Below are positions 20,624-30,577 of a DNA stretch of 64,000 nucleotides, in pieces (positions within the stretch are counted from its first letter, which is position 1; each line of letters starts with the position of its first letter). Position numbers and translations under genes: made by a program. Location of the stretch: assembly GCA_937942875.1 (NCBI GenBank), contig CALEBT010000038.1:27379-91378 (forward strand), given 5' to 3'. The notes under the pieces were generated by a model. The model did no database searches and was not told where the DNA came from. It saw only the letters and a program-made list of their open reading frames with translations. The stretch is from an uncultured Ignavibacterium sp. Lineage in GTDB: Bacteria; Bacteroidota; Ignavibacteria; Ignavibacteriales; Ignavibacteriaceae.

Positions 20624-21424
20624 TTAATATTGTATTTCTTCTGTTGTTTCTGTAATTGTTCCCTGCTTAGTTACAAACAAATCGACCTTATCTCCTGAAT
20701 TTAATCTATTACCATAAACAGGATATTGATCTAATATGGTATTTGGGAGTAAAGTATTTGAAATTATAAAGTTAATCTTACCTACTTGCAAAGTACTATC
20801 GCTAAGAATTTGTCTTGCTTCAGTAAGCGATTTACCGACCAAATCCGGAACAATTATTCTTCCACTCAAACTACCTGAACTAACAAAAATATTAACCGAG
20901 CTTCCTTTTTTCAGTTTTGTTCCCTCAACGAATTGTTGATCAAAGACCATATCTTTTGGATAATTTGATTGTAAATACTCAACGTTTCCAAGCTTTAATC
21001 CTATTCTTTCTAAAGCGAATTTTGAATCAACTATTGATTTACCCTTTAAAGCGGGAACTATAACTGCTTTCTCTCCACCACTGACAAACAAATAAATAGT
21101 CCTGCCTGATTTTACAATTTTACCGGCTTCAGGTCTTTGCATAAATATTTTCCCAGCAGGTACATCATTTCCAAATGAAGTATCAGCAATAAAAACTTCG
21201 AAGCCTTTTTTTTCCAAAATACTTATTGCTTCCGACTCTGTTTTACCAATTACTGATGGAATTGAAATTTCTTCAGAGGAGACATAAAAAGGTAAAATAA
21301 CTTTATCTAGTATAAAAAAAACAATCAAAATAGATAAAAAAACTATAGATACTTTTTTTAGCAAGTAATTTCCGTTCATAATTTTTATCATTCCAAATAT
21401 ATTTACAGGGTAATTCTTTTTCAA
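20624..21424 (-). CDS. Membrane-anchored PASTA-domain protein (three PASTA repeats, no kinase)
   Basis: One TM then repeats beginning IPSVIGKTESEA, VPALKGKSIVDS, VPDLVGKSLTEA. Confidence 0.88.
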   Translation of the reverse strand: MKKNYPVNIFGMIKIMNGNYLLKKVSIVFLSILIVFFILDKVILPFYVSSEEISIPSVIGKTESEAISILEKKGFEVFIADTSFGNDVPAGKIFMQRPEAGKIVKSGRTIYLFVSGGEKAVIVPALKGKSIVDSKFALERIGLKLGNVEYLQSNYPKDMVFDQQFVEGTKLKKGSSVNIFVSSGSLSGRIIVPDLVGKSLTEARQILSDSTLQVGKINFIISNTLLPNTILDQYPVYGNRLNSGDKVDLFVTKQGTITETTEEIQY

Positions 21425-21452
21425 ACATTAAACCTAGTTTAATTGATTATAA

Positions 21453-23066
21453 ATGATTAAAAATTATTTTTTTCTCAGTCGTTTAGGATTTGAGTTATGC
21501 AAAAAAATCAAAGGTTTTACAATAATAGAATGTTATACCAGTAAAAAGGATACTCTGTTTTTGAATCTTAGTAACGAGATTGAATACACTATGGAAATTT
21601 GTGTTGATCATTCACTTCCGTTTATTCAATTACATAATTCATTTAAAAGGAAAAAACGAAATTCTGTTGAAATATTCTCCGATATTTTAAATCTAAAAAT
21701 TTCAGACGTATTTATTGCTAAAAACGATAGAGTGCTACTTTTTCAAATAGAAAATGAAATTTCATTATTCTTTGCAATCAGAGGTAAATTTACAAATATA
21801 TATTTACTAAACGGGAATAGGTTTTTATCATTCAAAAAAATTTCAAATGAAGATTTGGAAATTATAAGAAACGAATTTCTATCACTTGAATTTATTAGTC
21901 CATTAACTTTGCCTGATTTTTCAGCAGATGATAACAAATTGAGCATTTATGAACTTAAGAAAAAATATCCGTTCCTTTCAAATGAAATTATAAATGTTTT
22001 AGAGGAAAGTAATAAACCATCTTTAGATAAGATAATTGAAAGTATAAGAAAGGTTTATTATAATGATTTATATTTAATAAATGATTTTGAAAATAAATCT
22101 TCTGTAATAAGTTATACAACATTTGAGATGAATAATAAATTTCAAGTTAGTCAATACTCATCTGCACTTGAGATATCTTCCAAATATTTACAAATGCTGA
22201 AATATTTTAACGAATTTAGCAAAATATTTAACGCTACACAGAAACACATCGAAAAAGAATTGATATATCTTAATAACAAAAAAAAGAATATTCTTGCCAG
22301 ATTAGACTCCGGTAGTAAGGAAAGCGAATTCAGAAAATTTGCTGAACTTCTTTTAATAAATAAGTCAATGATATCAACAGGATTGAATGAAATTATAGTT
22401 GATGATGTTTTTGAAAACAATAAATCCATATCAATTCAATTAAATAAGAAGTTTACTCCTCAACAAAATATTGAATACTATTTCAAAAAATCCAAAGATG
22501 AAAAAATGTTTTTTGACAGAAGTTATAAACTTCTTTCTGATGTTGATAAAAGATTAAAGTTAGTAAATGAAGCTAAAGAAGAATTAGTTAACTGTCATTC
22601 TTTTGACGATATATTATCAATAATGAATAAAATCGGATTAAAAATGAAAAATGATTATGTTAAACAAGACGAACCCAGGATTAAATTCAGACATTATATT
22701 ATAGAAAATAAGTATAATGTTTTCGTTGGAAAAGACAGTAAATCTAATGACCTTCTTACATTAAAATTTGCAAAACAAAATGACTATTGGTTCCACGCAA
22801 GGTCTGTATCTGGATCACACGTTGTATTAAAATTGGAGAATAAAACAGAGATTATTCCCAAAAGCATTCTGAAAAAAGTCGCAAGCATTGCTGCATTTTA
22901 CAGTAAAGCTAAGAGTTCCTCATTAGTTTCTGTATCATATACTCAAAAGAAATATGTTGTTAAGAAAAAAGGAATGGATATTGGTCAGGTTGCTTTGTTA
23001 AAAGAAAATACACTTTTAGTGAAACCTGAAATTCCTGAAGATGCTGCACTTGTTGAACAGGAATAG
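21453..23066 (+). CDS. rqcH: NFACT family (RqcH / fibronectin-binding A-like) protein
   Basis: NFACT-N-like N-terminus, coiled coil, NFACT-R motif DYWFHARSVSGSHVVLKLEN...KKVASIAAFYSKAKSSSLVSVSYTQKKYVVKKKGMDIGQV. Confidence 0.85.
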   Translation: MIKNYFFLSRLGFELCKKIKGFTIIECYTSKKDTLFLNLSNEIEYTMEICVDHSLPFIQLHNSFKRKKRNSVEIFSDILNLKISDVFIAKNDRVLLFQIENEISLFFAIRGKFTNIYLLNGNRFLSFKKISNEDLEIIRNEFLSLEFISPLTLPDFSADDNKLSIYELKKKYPFLSNEIINVLEESNKPSLDKIIESIRKVYYNDLYLINDFENKSSVISYTTFEMNNKFQVSQYSSALEISSKYLQMLKYFNEFSKIFNATQKHIEKELIYLNNKKKNILARLDSGSKESEFRKFAELLLINKSMISTGLNEIIVDDVFENNKSISIQLNKKFTPQQNIEYYFKKSKDEKMFFDRSYKLLSDVDKRLKLVNEAKEELVNCHSFDDILSIMNKIGLKMKNDYVKQDEPRIKFRHYIIENKYNVFVGKDSKSNDLLTLKFAKQNDYWFHARSVSGSHVVLKLENKTEIIPKSILKKVASIAAFYSKAKSSSLVSVSYTQKKYVVKKKGMDIGQVALLKENTLLVKPEIPEDAALVEQE

Positions 23067-23118
23067 TATGAAACATTTTTACCGATAAAATAGTCTTAAT
23101 AATAAAAACAGGACTATT

Positions 23119-23613
23119 ATGAAACCTTTAATACTAATTGGTTATTTTATTTCATCATTCTTTTACTTAAATGCGATTTCATTTATCTCCCAGTTTAATA
23201 GTACTGATCTCAATATCAATGCTACTCAGAATAGTGATATAGATTATATTCTTACTCCTATTAGTTGTGAAAAAAATATCTTTGAATGTGATTCTTCTTG
23301 CCAAAAGAGAAAATATAAATTTTTTCAGTTCGATGATAAGTTAAACAATCTTAATAAGATGGATATTGATAGTTTAATTAAAAAATACAAGTTTGAAATA
23401 GATATTGAAAAGTATTTCAACAAAGATTTCTTTAAAAAATTTGAAGAAAACTCGCCAAGATTTTGGCAGGATTTTCCAAAATTTGATAAAAGAGATTTGG
23501 ATGTATTATTAAAAGACTTAGATAAAAATTTAAACAAGGATAGCTTGTTAAATAGATTCAAGTTTTTTAGGAAAAAAGATTTATTTGATAATTCAGAATT
23601 AATCGAAATTTAA
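23119..23613 (+). CDS. Hypothetical small secreted, Lys/Asp/Phe-rich protein
   Basis: 164-aa ORF with N-terminal hydrophobic signal; no recognised domain. Confidence 0.55.
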   Translation: MKPLILIGYFISSFFYLNAISFISQFNSTDLNINATQNSDIDYILTPISCEKNIFECDSSCQKRKYKFFQFDDKLNNLNKMDIDSLIKKYKFEIDIEKYFNKDFFKKFEENSPRFWQDFPKFDKRDLDVLLKDLDKNLNKDSLLNRFKFFRKKDLFDNSELIEI

Positions 23614-23624
23614 CAGGATTATTA

Positions 23625-23661
23625 ATTGATGATTTTGTTAATTTGTATCAACAAAATCAAT
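23625..23661. terminator. Intergenic hairpin, possible terminator after the 23119 ORF
   Basis: ATTGATGATTTTGTT / AACAAAATCAAT inverted repeat (12-bp stem with 3-nt bulge), weak T-rich tail. Confidence 0.4.
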
Positions 23662-23675
23662 AGGTTTTAATTAAA

Positions 23676-24890
23676 ATGAGAAAATATCTTAAGGTCATAA
23701 TATTTTTCTTATTTTCAATAAGAATAATCTTTGCTCAAAGTCCTCCATATTTAATTCTGGTTTCATTTGATGGATTTCGTTGGGATTATGCATCTAAAGA
23801 GCTAACTCCCAATTTAAATTTGATTGAAGAAAATGGAGTAAAAGCTTTATCGCTGAAGCCCTCATTTCCTTCTAATACTTTTCCAAATCATATTAGCATT
23901 GTAACTGGATTATATCCGCAAAATCATTCTATAATATCTAATAGTATTTATGATAAGTATTTTGAAGAATATTATTCAATCGGAGATACTTCTTCAGTAA
24001 GGAATCCTAAATGGTACAAAGGAGAAATGATTTGGGAAACTGCAAGGAGACAAGGACTTATTACAGCAAGTTATTTCTGGCCTGGTTCGGAAATGAATTT
24101 GGATTATAAAAGACCTAATTACTTTGAAAACTATGATCATAACAGAGACTACTTTGTTAGAGTCAACGGTGTATTAAACTGGCTTAAGTTACCATTTGAA
24201 AAAAGACCAAGGTTTATAACTTTATATTTTGATATGGTTGATACTTATGGTCATAAATTCGGTCCGTTATCTGACGAAACTAATAAAGCAGTACATTATG
24301 TGGATTCAGTTTTAGGTTATTTAATCAATGGTATTAAACAACTTAATCTATCAGATAGTGTTAATCTAATAATAGTTTCAGATCACGGTATGGCAAATGT
24401 GAATTCAAAGAAGGTTATAAATATTGAGGAGATTGTTAGTAACGAGAAAATTAAGATTTTTGGCAAAGGTTCTACAATGCATTTGTATGGAAATAAGCAG
24501 GATTTAGAGGAAGCTTATGAAAAATTATTAAATAATCAAAATAATTACAGAGTTTACAAAAGAACAGAAATACCAGAGTATTTCAACTTCAAATACAACG
24601 CATTAATTGGAGACATTTTTATCCTTGCAGATATCGGATGGTCTCTTGCAACTAATAAAGATATTAAAAAAGGCGATGAATATTCTGGCGGTAATCACGG
24701 ATTCGATAATAACCATATCGATATGCACGGTATTTTTTATGCAACTGGACCGTCCTTTAAGAAAGGATATAAATTCGGAACATTTGAGAATGTTCATATT
24801 TACCCTTTGATGTGCAAACTTCTGAATATTATTCCTAATCAATCAATTGATGGAGATATAAAAGAGATTGAATTTATTCTTAATTATTAA
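23676..24890 (+). CDS. Ectonucleotide pyrophosphatase/phosphodiesterase (alkaline phosphatase superfamily)
   Basis: SFDGFRWDY, PSFPSNTFPNHISIVTGLYPQNHSI, SDHGMANV, GNHGFDN. Confidence 0.9.
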   Translation: MRKYLKVIIFFLFSIRIIFAQSPPYLILVSFDGFRWDYASKELTPNLNLIEENGVKALSLKPSFPSNTFPNHISIVTGLYPQNHSIISNSIYDKYFEEYYSIGDTSSVRNPKWYKGEMIWETARRQGLITASYFWPGSEMNLDYKRPNYFENYDHNRDYFVRVNGVLNWLKLPFEKRPRFITLYFDMVDTYGHKFGPLSDETNKAVHYVDSVLGYLINGIKQLNLSDSVNLIIVSDHGMANVNSKKVINIEEIVSNEKIKIFGKGSTMHLYGNKQDLEEAYEKLLNNQNNYRVYKRTEIPEYFNFKYNALIGDIFILADIGWSLATNKDIKKGDEYSGGNHGFDNNHIDMHGIFYATGPSFKKGYKFGTFENVHIYPLMCKLLNIIPNQSIDGDIKEIEFILNY

Positions 24891-24899
24891 AATTCGTTA

Positions 24900-25916
24900 T
24901 CATATTTCGCTAAAATCTTCAATTTTATAACCTGTTTTTCGAAGCGATGGAAAGATTTCAGAAATATTTCGATATTGTTTCGGTGTGATAATGTAATTTC
25001 TTTTTTCGTTCGATTGAATTACTATTAGTTCTTCAATTATTCTCGATGATATTTCATCACCCAAATCCGATAAATCAATTACAGAGCTTGTTTGAATCAA
25101 CAATATTTTATTCCTTTTCAATTCATAACTTATAGTTTGAACTGTATTCTCATCTAACCATCCATATTTTGAATCAATAAATACCTTATTGGAATGCTCA
25201 TAATCTCTTAAAATATTATATATAGTATTTTTTGTTTGCAGCTTAGAATAATTTTTGCCGAATTTATAAATCAAATCCTTTATCTCATCATTTATAAGAA
25301 TATAGTACCTTTTATTATTATCTTTAAATAATCTTAAATTTTTCTGAAATGACTTATTCGGAACTATTAAAAATGAAATTGGTTCAGGTGACTCAATTAT
25401 TTCTTTGCCTAATTTATCCAAATCATTAACTTTAACTAAAAACGATAGCTTTCCTTTATTTCTTGTTATACTCTTATCTATGGAAAGTTCGGCTATTAGC
25501 AGGATTTCTCCATTAGAGTAAAGTTTAAGATTTGATTTGTTACTTTGAATAGAATCCTTAGCAATTAAAGTCACATTTTTATCAGAAAAATTTCTTTCAA
25601 GCTCCAATAAAATTAATTCCACAGGGACATCAGAATATACTCTTACTTTAAAGTTGAGAGTTTTGTCATTTGATACTTTTTCTATCAGATTATCAGAAAT
25701 ATCATAATTTTTCAGTGATGTTAAGAAAATATTCTGTATTTCATCAATTTCTATAGCATCCTTTTGATATTGTTTTCTTTTGTCTGGGAAAAAGTAATCA
25801 ACAGAAAATTTAATTAATAATAATATTATGAAGGCACTAATTAGTTTCCAAAACAATTTAGGAGAAAATAGCATAAAAAGATTATGTGTTTTTAAAGTTT
25901 GGATTTCTTTTCTCAA
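24900..25916 (-). CDS. Hypothetical single-TM protein, possibly a degenerate divergent polysaccharide deacetylase (YibQ-like)
   Basis: N-terminal TM; GKLSFLVKVNDLDKLG...PEPISFLIVPNKSF pattern resembles YibQ beta strands; likely real start at internal Met (about 25874), which removes overlap with the upstream gene. Confidence 0.5.
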   Translation of the reverse strand: MRKEIQTLKTHNLFMLFSPKLFWKLISAFIILLLIKFSVDYFFPDKRKQYQKDAIEIDEIQNIFLTSLKNYDISDNLIEKVSNDKTLNFKVRVYSDVPVELILLELERNFSDKNVTLIAKDSIQSNKSNLKLYSNGEILLIAELSIDKSITRNKGKLSFLVKVNDLDKLGKEIIESPEPISFLIVPNKSFQKNLRLFKDNNKRYYILINDEIKDLIYKFGKNYSKLQTKNTIYNILRDYEHSNKVFIDSKYGWLDENTVQTISYELKRNKILLIQTSSVIDLSDLGDEISSRIIEELIVIQSNEKRNYIITPKQYRNISEIFPSLRKTGYKIEDFSEI

Positions 25917-26664
25917 GAAAAGCTAAAGTCCCTTCCTTAAAATCATTCGTACCACAACAAAGACCAAAAAGAAGTGCTTCGTAATTCAATCCCTGATTCA
26001 AATCCATCTTAAAAGCTGAATTAACAGATTTTACTGCTAATCTGATTGCTTGTTGTCCTTTTGAATTAATTAAGTTCAAAGTTTCAATTGTTTTTGCTAG
26101 TAATTCTTCCTTCTTAAATACTTTATTAACCAATCCGATAGACAAAGCTTCATCAGCTGAAATTAGATTACCTGTTAAAATCATTTCCATTGCTTTACCC
26201 TTACCAACTAATCTTGGTAATCTTTGTGTTCCACCATAACCAGGAATTATTCCAAGATTGACCTCAGGTTGCCCGAACTTTGCATTTTCAGAAGCATATC
26301 TGAAATGACAAGCTAAAGCTAATTCACATCCACCGCCTAGTGCGAAACCATTTACAGCAGCAACCACCGGCTTTTCCATTTCTTCAATAGAATTGAAAAT
26401 ATCCTGACCAAATTCAGCAAATTGCTTTCCTTCAAGCATTGAAAGCTTATTGAGTTCAGAAATATCTGCTCCTGCCACAAAAGCTTTTTCCCCTGCTCCG
26501 GTCAAAATAATAGAATAAATATTATCGTCTTCTTTAAGCTTTTGAAAAACTTCTTTAAGTTCCAATAATGTCTCTCTATTAAGAGCATTTAGTTTATCCG
26601 GACGATTAATTTTAACAACAGCAATTTTTTCAACGTATTCAACAGTTAATGTATTTAAGTTCAT
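25882..26664 (-). CDS. Enoyl-CoA hydratase/isomerase (crotonase) family protein
   Basis: NRPDKLNALN, AFVAGADISEL, AVNGFALGGGCELALACHFRYASENAKFGQPEVNLGIIPGYGGTQRLPRLVG. Confidence 0.93.
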   Translation of the reverse strand: MNLNTLTVEYVEKIAVVKINRPDKLNALNRETLLELKEVFQKLKEDDNIYSIILTGAGEKAFVAGADISELNKLSMLEGKQFAEFGQDIFNSIEEMEKPVVAAVNGFALGGGCELALACHFRYASENAKFGQPEVNLGIIPGYGGTQRLPRLVGKGKAMEMILTGNLISADEALSIGLVNKVFKKEELLAKTIETLNLINSKGQQAIRLAVKSVNSAFKMDLNQGLNYEALLFGLCCGTNDFKEGTLAFLEKRNPNFKNT

Positions 26665-26672
26665 ATTTCCTC

Positions 26673-27266
26673 CTAAAAACTTACAAAAATGGGTATTCTT
26701 ACTTTTAGATCTATTGAGATAAAATTATTTGATTTGAAAAAGTGATAAGAGCCGAGAACTTCCATCATAAACATAGAAAAACCTGCTCCAATGTTTAAAC
26801 CAAATTTGGAATTTTCTTCAAGAAAATTATTTCTTCCTCTATCAACTTTGAACTCGTGTAATTTTTGAAATAACGAATAAGAAACTCCTCCTTGTACGAA
26901 TGGCATAAACAGTACAATATTCTCTAATAAAGGAGAGAAATAATGTCTAACTCCAAGATCAACAGCTAATGCGTTTGTATGAAAATTTGAATAGTCCGAC
27001 TCCTGAAAAAAATTTTGAGAACCCGGGAATTGGTCAAATCCTAAAACACCATAAAGAAATACAGGAAGAATATCCGTATCTGAATATGAAAACTCTATAT
27101 TAAATCCATAACCAATATCAGTATTCTTAAAGAAATCAAATACTGGCAACCTTGGTCCGACACCAAAACTTAAAAATGAACCCTGAGCTTTATTCGATGA
27201 TACTGTCTGAGCATTCAGGACATTTATAAAAAACAAAAATATTATTACAATAGTTTTTCTCATCAT
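26673..27266 (-). CDS. Putative outer-membrane beta-barrel protein
   Basis: Signal peptide; alternating amphipathic strands, C-terminal DLKVRIPIFVSF. Confidence 0.6.
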   Translation of the reverse strand: MMRKTIVIIFLFFINVLNAQTVSSNKAQGSFLSFGVGPRLPVFDFFKNTDIGYGFNIEFSYSDTDILPVFLYGVLGFDQFPGSQNFFQESDYSNFHTNALAVDLGVRHYFSPLLENIVLFMPFVQGGVSYSLFQKLHEFKVDRGRNNFLEENSKFGLNIGAGFSMFMMEVLGSYHFFKSNNFISIDLKVRIPIFVSF

Positions 27267-27290
27267 TACTCTTTTGAAGCAATTTTATAA

Positions 27291-27734
27291 TCAATAATTC
27301 TTTTTATAAATAGTAATAATTTCATTCGTTAGTCCACCATATTCTCCGGTCTTCATAATAAAAAATAAAACCATCAATGAAATCAAAACAATAATTATCC
27401 TGTAAACAAAATGACTTTTTATCTTTCTTGCTAAATATAATCGTATCAGAAAAAGTAAACCAGCAAACCACGCAGAAAAGTTCGCATATTCAATATGTTT
27501 ATTAAGAATTTCAGTTTCGTTATTTGAGAGATTCTTATATAAATTTAGATTAGAATTTCCCGAAATAAGAGCAGCAACTAAACCAACAATACCAATAACT
27601 AGTATAATAAGACTCAATCTGTCAAATAATTCAGATTTTTTGAATAAAGCTAACAACTCAATAAAAGGATATACAACTAAAAAAGCTATTGGAAAGTGAA
27701 TTATCTTTTGGTGAAAATGAGCTAATTCAATCAT
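27291..27734 (-). CDS. DUF2231-like membrane protein
   Basis: IELAHFHQKIIHFPIAFLVVYPFIELLALF and 4 TM segments. Confidence 0.65.
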   Translation of the reverse strand: MIELAHFHQKIIHFPIAFLVVYPFIELLALFKKSELFDRLSLIILVIGIVGLVAALISGNSNLNLYKNLSNNETEILNKHIEYANFSAWFAGLLFLIRLYLARKIKSHFVYRIIIVLISLMVLFFIMKTGEYGGLTNEIITIYKKNY

Positions 27735-27735
27735 A

Positions 27736-28491
27736 TTATCCGCACATTACCGAACCGCCATTAACATTTATTACTTCACCAGTTATATGCTTTGATAACT
27801 CAGAAGCTAAAAATAAAACCGGTCCGGCAATATCATCCGGACTTGGAATTTTTTTTAAGGGAATTTCCTGCAACTCTTTTTTCAATACTTCTTTATTACT
27901 TAAAACAGGAATTGACATATCTGTCCAAACCCAACCTGGAGCAACACAATTAGCTAAAATGTTATACTCAGCTAATTCTTCAGCGATAGATTTTGTAAAA
28001 GAAATCATACCACCTTTAGAAGCTGCATAGTGAGAATAACAACCTTCTCCTCTTTGTCCGGCAGTTGAAGAAATATTGATTATTCGGCCAAATCTTTTTT
28101 TCTTCATATAAGGAACAACTAATCTGGTAAAATAAAATGTAGAAGTGAGATTCACTCTTAAAGTTTCTTCCCAATCTTCAAGACTCATTTTATCAATTTT
28201 TCCTTCTTTCCAAATACCGGCGTTATTAACTAAAATATCAATTCTGCCAAAATCATTTAATACATTTTCTACACAAGCTTTGATTTCATCAGGCTTTGAA
28301 ACATCTACTTTATAAGCATTGCACTTTGTTAATTTGGAATATCTTTTAGCAATTTTATGTGCCTCTGATGAATTCTTATTGTATGTAAATGCTACCGATG
28401 CATTAGTAATTGAAAAATATTTTACACAAGAAGCACCAATTCCTCTGCTTCCACCGGTTATAAGAACAACTTTCGATTTTAGATTAATCAT
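27736..28491 (-). CDS. Short-chain dehydrogenase/reductase (FabG-like)
   Basis: VLITGGSRGIGASC, NNAGIW, YSHYAASKGGM, C-terminal GEVINVNGGSVMCG. Confidence 0.9.
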   Translation of the reverse strand: MINLKSKVVLITGGSRGIGASCVKYFSITNASVAFTYNKNSSEAHKIAKRYSKLTKCNAYKVDVSKPDEIKACVENVLNDFGRIDILVNNAGIWKEGKIDKMSLEDWEETLRVNLTSTFYFTRLVVPYMKKKRFGRIINISSTAGQRGEGCYSHYAASKGGMISFTKSIAEELAEYNILANCVAPGWVWTDMSIPVLSNKEVLKKELQEIPLKKIPSPDDIAGPVLFLASELSKHITGEVINVNGGSVMCG

Positions 28492-29220
28492 TTAATACTC
28501 CACTTTGTATAAGAATAAACCTTTTGCCGGAACATTCTCACCAGCAAATTCTCTGTTTTGTTTTTTAATTATAATTTCAACTTCTTCGTCTGATAATTTA
28601 TGTTTTTCTGCATTTAATAATGTTCCAACAATTGCTCTGACCATTCCTCTTAAATATCTGTTAGCAATTATTTTAAATATTGTTATTTCTTGTTTTTTAA
28701 TCCAATAGGCATCATATACTTTACAAATTTTATTTTCTAAATCATCTTTTTTTTTACAAAAAGATGAAAAATCTCTTTCACCGATAATTTTTTTGGAGAG
28801 ATTATTCAAATAGTTTATATCAGGATTTACCGGGTAAAAATAAGAATAATTAAAATAGAAAGGAGATTTTTTATCTGATATCAGATAAATATAAGTTCTT
28901 TTTTTTGCATCAAATCTTGCGTGAAACCCTTCTGACACTAAAGAAATATCTTTAATAGCAATATCCTTAGGAAGAATAGAATTTAAAGAATACTTGAATT
29001 CATAAATATTCAATATTTCTTCAATCCTGAAATTTGCTTTTTGATCAAGTGCGTGAACACCGGTGTCGGTTCTTCCGGAACCAATAATTTTGATTTGTTT
29101 TCTTAAAATTTTTTCTATTGATTTTTCTATTTCTTCCTGAATAGTTCTTGCATTTGACTGGTATTGCCATCCATTATAATTAGTTCCATCGTATTGAATT
29201 GAAAGCAAATAATTATTCAT
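28492..29220 (-). CDS. truA: tRNA pseudouridine(38-40) synthase
   Basis: IQYDGTNYNGWQYQ; GSGRTDTGVHALDQ; FHARFDAKKRTYIY. Confidence 0.95.
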   Translation of the reverse strand: MNNYLLSIQYDGTNYNGWQYQSNARTIQEEIEKSIEKILRKQIKIIGSGRTDTGVHALDQKANFRIEEILNIYEFKYSLNSILPKDIAIKDISLVSEGFHARFDAKKRTYIYLISDKKSPFYFNYSYFYPVNPDINYLNNLSKKIIGERDFSSFCKKKDDLENKICKVYDAYWIKKQEITIFKIIANRYLRGMVRAIVGTLLNAEKHKLSDEEVEIIIKKQNREFAGENVPAKGLFLYKVEY

Positions 29221-29221
29221 T

Positions 29222-30577
29222 TTATAAAAACAATATTGCTAAATAAATCAGTTGAACCACTAAAATAATTCCTAATCCTTTAATGACTATTTTCGATAAT
29301 GTTTTACTTCCCCATATCGATACTATGATAATTTTGATTAGTGTATTTGTCGAGGTTGCAAATAGTATTGCTTTTTTTGCTTCATTTGCTGAGATAGACT
29401 CGTTAAAAAACTTTGATAATGAAATTATGATTGCGTCGATACTGGAAAACCCTGCTAAAGAACTCGCTATATAGACACCCTGATCACCTAAGTATACCTG
29501 AGCTAACTTTGTAAAAAATATTGTAGCCCCGAAAATAATCCCAAACAAAAAAGCAGATTTTAATTCAAATGGATTTTTTATTATAATTTCTTCTTCAATT
29601 ATTTGATTACTCTTTCTATAAAAAATAAGATAAATGCTGAAACCTATTAAAGAGAAGATTATTAAAGGGATGAAAATAATTTTAGCAAATGCTGAACTAA
29701 GAATTGTAATAATAATCAATGCTTTTATGAACATCATTGAGGATGCAGCAATAACTCCTAAGCCATAATTAAATGAAAGATTTTCTTCTTTAATACTTTT
29801 TTTGCTTATTGAAAAAGTATAGGCAGTGCTAGATACTAAACCTCCTAAGATACTTGTAAATAATATTCCTTTTTTACTTCCGTATAATTTTATAAGGATA
29901 TAACCAAGAAAACTCAATCCACTTACAAAGATTACCATATACCATATATGAATTGGATTCAAGACATTCAAAGGTCCTATGGTTTTATTTGGAAGTATCG
30001 GAAGAATTATCAGAGTAATTATTGAAAGCTTTAATGTTGCATATATATCTTCAGCATTTATTCTTCCAACAAAAGAATGTAATTGAATTTTAAGAGAAAG
30101 GAATAAAGTAATAATTATAGCCAGAATCACTGGTAAATGCATATAACCCCAAAATACCATAGAGCCAAGAAGAAATACTAAGAAACCTGCTACCTCCGAA
30201 GTTCCTCCCCTTCTTCCCTGAACAGCTGCAGAATAATATGCTGCAGTAGATAACATTGCAAAGCCAATAAAAAAAATAGCATAAAGCCAATCAACAGATA
30301 TTGATGAAATTAATGCAGATATAAAACCCAATAAACCAATTAATGGAAAAGTTCTGATTCCTGCAAATATCTTTTCGTCTTTCTTTCTGGAGTATTCTCT
30401 CTCTAATCCAATTAGTAAACCAATAAATACAACTACAGCAATACTTTGAAATATTATTAGTAAATCTGAAGAAGCAATGACTGGCTCAGGAGAAGGAAAT
30501 AAATTCTTAAGTAAATTATTATATTCTGTAGAGGTAGAAATAATGGAACTGTCTACCAGAGTTGAATCCTGAGTCAT
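29222..30577 (-). CDS. MgtC/SapB + DUF4010 integral membrane protein
   Basis: GLLIGLEREYSRKKDEKIFAGIRTFPLIGLLG; multiple TMs; LGGLVSSTAYTFSISKKS. Confidence 0.82.
   Translation of the reverse strand: MTQDSTLVDSSIISTSTEYNNLLKNLFPSPEPVIASSDLLIIFQSIAVVVFIGLLIGLEREYSRKKDEKIFAGIRTFPLIGLLGFISALISSISVDWLYAIFFIGFAMLSTAAYYSAAVQGRRGGTSEVAGFLVFLLGSMVFWGYMHLPVILAIIITLFLSLKIQLHSFVGRINAEDIYATLKLSIITLIILPILPNKTIGPLNVLNPIHIWYMVIFVSGLSFLGYILIKLYGSKKGILFTSILGGLVSSTAYTFSISKKSIKEENLSFNYGLGVIAASSMMFIKALIIITILSSAFAKIIFIPLIIFSLIGFSIYLIFYRKSNQIIEEEIIIKNPFELKSAFLFGIIFGATIFFTKLAQVYLGDQGVYIASSLAGFSSIDAIIISLSKFFNESISANEAKKAILFATSTNTLIKIIIVSIWGSKTLSKIVIKGLGIILVVQLIYLAILFL

Noticed and set aside
27689-28030. 113-aa plus-strand ORF
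   Set aside because: Antisense to the SDR gene and the DUF2231 gene start; no coding support
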